64,000 nt of DNA from Gyromitra esculenta (taxonomy: Eukaryota; Ascomycota; Pezizomycetes; Pezizales; Discinaceae), in assembly GCA_038503075.1 (NCBI GenBank), contig JBCAML010000002.1, positions 3,286,001 through 3,350,000 of the forward strand, given 5' to 3'. The translations under genes were made by a program, and so were the position numbers. This document shows positions 60,287 to 64,000 of this stretch, piece by piece (position 1 is the first letter of the stretch; the number at the start of each line of letters is the position of its first letter). The notes beneath the pieces were generated by a model. The model was not told where the DNA came from. It saw nothing but the letters and a program-made list of their open reading frames with translations, and searched no databases.

Positions 60287-62139
60287 CTACACGCTACCAT
60301 ACCCATTCAACGACCCGCCAGGCATCAAATTCGACTCAGCATTCATTGCCTCAACTCCCAATCTATGTCTCTTGATCTTCTTTCCAGATCTCCAAACATA
60401 CAGCACCAATGCCAATCCTATAACCACCGCTGCCATCAATAATCCCAGATTTACGGGTCTTGGATCCTTCTTGAATATCTTAAATGTCAGGGCATCCAAT
60501 CCTGCTTGTGAGAAATTGAACAAGCCCGCAAGACATATGATAAGACCATAGACCCTCCCGAAAGCCTTGAAGCCAAATACCTTTGCGGTATAGTCTGAGA
60601 CTGCTGTGTAGTAGAACGGCCGGTAAGCAACAAACCCAATAATGCCTGCGATGGCTGCTGCGTAGGAGTGTTCTATCACACCAAGAGCACCGATGGCAGC
60701 GGCTATGGTTACCAATATACAGAGGATGGTAAGTGTCGAGAAGCGGTCAAGAAGAATGCCTATGAAAGGAACGGCAATTACACCACCAAGCGGGAGAGCG
60801 ATGTCGAAGAATTCATTGATTTTGACAGCCTTGGTATAGGAATGGAGCAGATATTCGTATTGCGGTCTGATGGTAGCTACAAAGTAGTTGATTCTAGTCT
60901 ACATTTCGAGTTAGTATTTGAATATTAATTTGGAAGGGAGGGAGAGGATACATGCCATCTGGATGATAGTAAACAGAGCAATCAAAACGAACCACCAGCT
61001 GCCAATCTGCTGCATGACTGGGCGACCATGCATGGCACCCCAAACACCGCTGCTTTCATGTCTTTTCTCACGTTTCCTCTCGCTCTCTTCCAAGGCATTT
61101 TTACCACCAAGGAGTTGATCGATTTCACCGATAACAGCTTCACGATGCTCTCGGCGAACATGAATTTCGTCATCGTCAATCTCATAGTCACTATCTTCTC
61201 CAAGTAGCTCCTCTTCTACCTCAGCCTGTCTCACTAGCTCAACGATTGTCTTGTAGCTTCTCGCTGGCATGACAAAAATCTGTGCAACCATGATAAACAT
61301 CGGTACAACCAGGTATCCCAAGAACCACTCATGCAGCCCAATCCTACCACTAGTCCTCTCGTAGACAATACGGTAGAGTAGGAATACAGCACTTGAGGAG
61401 TCAAATGCACCGGTCAACATTGACAAGACAAGCCCAGAGTGTGTTGGGAATGCATTTGACAAGTGAAACGAAGGAATGAATATGAATGGGCCTCCGAGGG
61501 CTAGCAAGAGATACGAGATAGGATAGGCTATGATCGGGTCAATTAACCATGTCATGGTGCAAAGGCTTTAGAAAACTTACGATCAATTTGGTGAATTTGT
61601 CTAGCAAAACCAAACCCAAGGCATCCTAGTGCAAAGAGGACCGAACCGATCACGCCAGAAACACGAGGACCGTACTGATCGAGAATTGCACCAACAAGCA
61701 GAGCACAGACGTTTGTAGCTACGGCAGCTACAGTGAACATGAAGTTTAACCTGAGTACCTCGCCTGAAATTAGAATATCGCGTTCTTGAAGTCTTTGCAG
61801 GGTATTTCTCACTACTCACCGGAGTTCTTGCTCATAGCACACATGAACACCCTTCTCAATCTCTCTCTCGGTACACAAATTTCGGTATACTCCCGCCTTG
61901 ATCATCACAGGTTTTAACGCGGCATACCCGAATACTACACCAGCAGCCAATAAACAGTAGATCGTCGCGACGCCAACTTGTATCACTCGTTTCGTCCGCG
62001 AGACTTCAAATGCACCGACAGGTGGAACCTGCCCCGGCCCGACACCCTCGTTAAGTTTACCATGATTTACTGTCGTTTGCTGAATCTCCACCGAGGGATA
62101 TAGTCGGTTTTCGGCTACTGTTGAGGAGTGGGCAGCCAT
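60287..62139 (-). CDS. fmp42: Major facilitator transporter, FMP42 type (SLC43-like)
   Basis: This is a 12-helix membrane transporter related to yeast Fmp42 and animal SLC43 amino-acid carriers; its substrate is unproven. Four exons (62139-61820, 61750-61581, 61527-60956, 60898-60287) give 557 aa. TM1 is near VIQVGVATIYCLLAAGVVFG. RLNFMFTVAAVATNVCALLV then LLVGAILDQYGPRVSG contains the MFS D-x-x-G-x-R loop. PYPISYLLLALGGPFIFIP and SFHLSNAFPTHSGLVLSMLT follow. A charged loop (LLGEDSDYEIDDDEIHVRRE) separates the halves. The second half reads TRINYFVATIRPQYEYLLHS to FGRVYGLIICLAGLFNFSQA. Exon 3 can only be joined in frame to exon 4 with a GC-AG intron (60899-60955). Confidence 0.92.
60899..60955 (-). 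other. Non-canonical GC-AG intron in fmp42
   Basis: The 57-nt intron begins GCATGT and ends AATGTAG on the minus strand. It joins LFTIIQM to TRINYFVATI in phase 0. The nearby GT donor (4 nt further in) leads to an immediate stop with either acceptor tried. Confidence 0.75.
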
Positions 62140-64000
62140 AGCCCTTGAATTGACGTTGTTTCTTTAAGCACGCGATGAAACGTTGCTGATGATGACTCCA
62201 GAGAGTTCCTTGGATGACGTAACGGTTCTCGCAGATGAGCCTCGCCGCTCTTGGAGGGGACACAAAACTCAATTGCGAGGTGAGGGCAACGATGGGGTTT
62301 TATGAGCCCCTCTAGCTTGAGGGGCAATAAAAACTTGGAAAATTACGACCGACTACGGAGTAAGTAGAAACCCACATGACAAGCTGCGTAGCTCTTGAAA
62401 ATAAAAAAGGTTCTAGGCTGGGTCACGACAACCGTGAAGGCCTGTAACTACCGAATTGCTTGGGCCGTTCTGGTTGGTCCTGCGATTTCAAGACTAGGCA
62501 CACCGGGGAAAAAACACGGGGGTGGGAAAAGAAGAATTTTTCCCTTTCGCGAACCAATGGAGTTTTACGGTGGCGTGAGAGGGTTCCGAATACTCGATTG
62601 CCTCAGCCAACCGCCGGGCGAGCGCAGGGATGTAGTTGCCCGAAACACGGGGAAGCGATATGCAGTCACTGGATGCGCAGACTCAGAGAAGTTGCTTTTT
62701 TTGCCAAGCCATAAGTTGAGATGACGCCTGAGCAGGATTGCCATCACGTTCAGTCACTCGTTCGATCCTTCTCATAGGAAGGCGAGTTGGTAGATAAATC
62801 TCTATGACTTAAACTTTCTTATACCTATTCTCATAATCGCAGTCCGTTCTTGCTCCCGTTCTTGACTATCTACAGAGATGCCCAGTTTAAAGGATGGAGA
62901 TTCACCATGTTCCTCAAGTCATTAGATGCGAGAGGCGAACAGTCGACCACGAGACGCAGGCTCGTGCATCGATCAAGATAAAGTTTGGGCACGGTACAAT
63001 TAAGTGTAACGAAGATCCCTTGCGTACCTATAGGGTCATATGCACTTACTGCTCTGTGGTACACCACCACCACGCGTTCTAGATATCAATATCGATCTCA
63101 TTCTATATCTGCCACGGGAGTCCATTCCACACTTCATTTATTCAAAGTCAGTTCCTGCTCAGATTAAGACTGATGTTAAGCATCCATACTGAACCAACCT
63201 CTTCCCCTCACACCGTTACGCCCTCACCTCTATACCAACAAGTTTCTCTCATAAAAATGCCTACGTCAGTTCTCTATCTCATCAGCCTAGAGCAGTCCCA
63301 GAGCAGCGGAACTCATCCAGCTCACAGTTTTGTTTCTAACTATAGCCTTGAGGTTAAGAAATTTTCAGATGTACCTGATGCCCCAGCTAGTGAGCAGTCT
63401 CTTTTATTTCTATCTCCATGTGGTGCGTGCACACCAAAATTTGGACCAATCAAAGCGTTTGTGGAACATCTCTACCTTATTAACCATCTTACCAGAGACT
63501 CTTTGATACCTCCATGACCACGTCTTATAAAAAGATACGAAGCTTTGATAGTATCGTTGGGACCATAGACCTTCGGCTAACAGATTCCGGTAATTGTGAG
63601 TGAAGGAATAAGTTGTCTCGTGTTTATCTCCATTCTTGTAGGTTGCGTCACACAGTCCATAGCAGCCGCGGGCGTAGGGTACGAGAATAAGCCTAAAAAA
63701 TACGGTTTAGAGGTAGTACATGTTTAACGATGCGCAAACCATGTTTAGACCAAGATAACTGTCAAGCATTAGTACTACACAAGCACGTTTTTGCCCTGTT
63801 CCAGTCTGAATAAATAGTCTTCCATGGCCTTAAGGTTATTCAGTAGGAGTTTATTAACGCTTTGGAAGGGCAGTTAGTAAATATTTCAACAGCCTATAGC
63901 ACATTCGTGTGAGATCGATGACATGAATCAACCATAAACTATACTGTCATTTTAAAAACAGACGTTCATTCGCTCAAACCAAAGGTTCTAGTAGTAGGGA
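62140..64000. other. Upstream flank of fmp42, no further gene seen
   Basis: This 1.9-kb stretch reaches the window end. The 114-codon frame at 63173-63517 shows no family similarity. No tRNA-like cloverleaf or repeat was recognised. Confidence 0.5.

Noticed and set aside
62741..62790. GTTCGATCC word, possible tRNA B box
   Set aside because: No matching A box, anticodon arm or acceptor stem could be drawn around it on either strand.
63173..63517. 114-codon frame near the window end
   Set aside because: It has no similarity that I recognise and no promoter or splice context.

Overview
The window is nuclear DNA of a filamentous ascomycete (Pezizomycotina). The genes are broken by short GT-AG introns (mostly 53-110 nt, often with CTGAC or CTAAC branch sites). 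The gene set is typical of such fungi: a SPA2/SpaA polarisome scaffold, a CYT-4-type mitochondrial RNase II, a Zn2Cys6 regulator, a CnxG-type molybdopterin carrier and several fungal-only secreted proteins. Gene density is low: 14 protein genes in 64 kb, with gaps of up to 4.4 kb. That would suit a large, repeat-bearing genome such as those of Pezizomycetes, but the class is only a guess. I found no rRNA, tRNA, CRISPR array or prokaryotic feature.

Layout. 0.5-3.8 kb (-): SpaA/Spa2. 5.8-8.0 kb (-): Osh6/7-like lipid transfer protein. 8-11.4 kb: gap with a 0.68-kb terminal-inverted-repeat element. 11.4-13.5 kb (+): STI1/Hop with an upstream heat shock element. 13.5-17.9 kb: gap. 17.9-20.8 kb (+): War1-like Zn2Cys6 factor. 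21.6-26.6 kb (+): CYT-4-type RNase II with a very long N-terminal extension. 28.1-29.3 kb (+): secreted Ala/Thr-rich protein. 31.7-33.9 kb (-): AidB-like acyl-CoA dehydrogenase ending in a peroxisomal AKL signal. 36.3-36.6 kb (-): CnxG. 40.7-42.9 kb (+): UGP1 with a KPV-repeat leader. 45.9-46.9 kb (+): secreted, LPMO-like DUF7492 protein. 48.2-49.2 kb (-): secreted Thr-rich protein. 53.0-53.8 kb (+): F-box-like protein. 54.6-55.2 kb (-): small Cys-motif protein. 55.9-58.8 kb (-): DUF4185-like propeller protein with a long disordered tail. 59.66-59.84 kb: pogo-like MITE. 60.3-62.1 kb (-): FMP42-type MFS transporter with a GC-AG intron.

The genes do not form an obvious pathway or metabolite cluster. 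They are mostly housekeeping genes (polarity, lipid exchange, Hsp90 chaperoning, mitochondrial RNA turnover, UDP-glucose supply, Moco synthesis, transport) with three secreted proteins between them. The exon structures below were built by eye from splice signals, reading phase and family conservation. Every model closes in frame, but none has transcript support here.

The least expected signals are: strong over-representation of the palindrome TACATGTA (at least 15 copies, 11 of them between 9.0 and 21.1 kb), the RNase II N-terminal extension, the UGPase repeat leader, the GC-AG intron, and four inverted-repeat or MITE-like structures.
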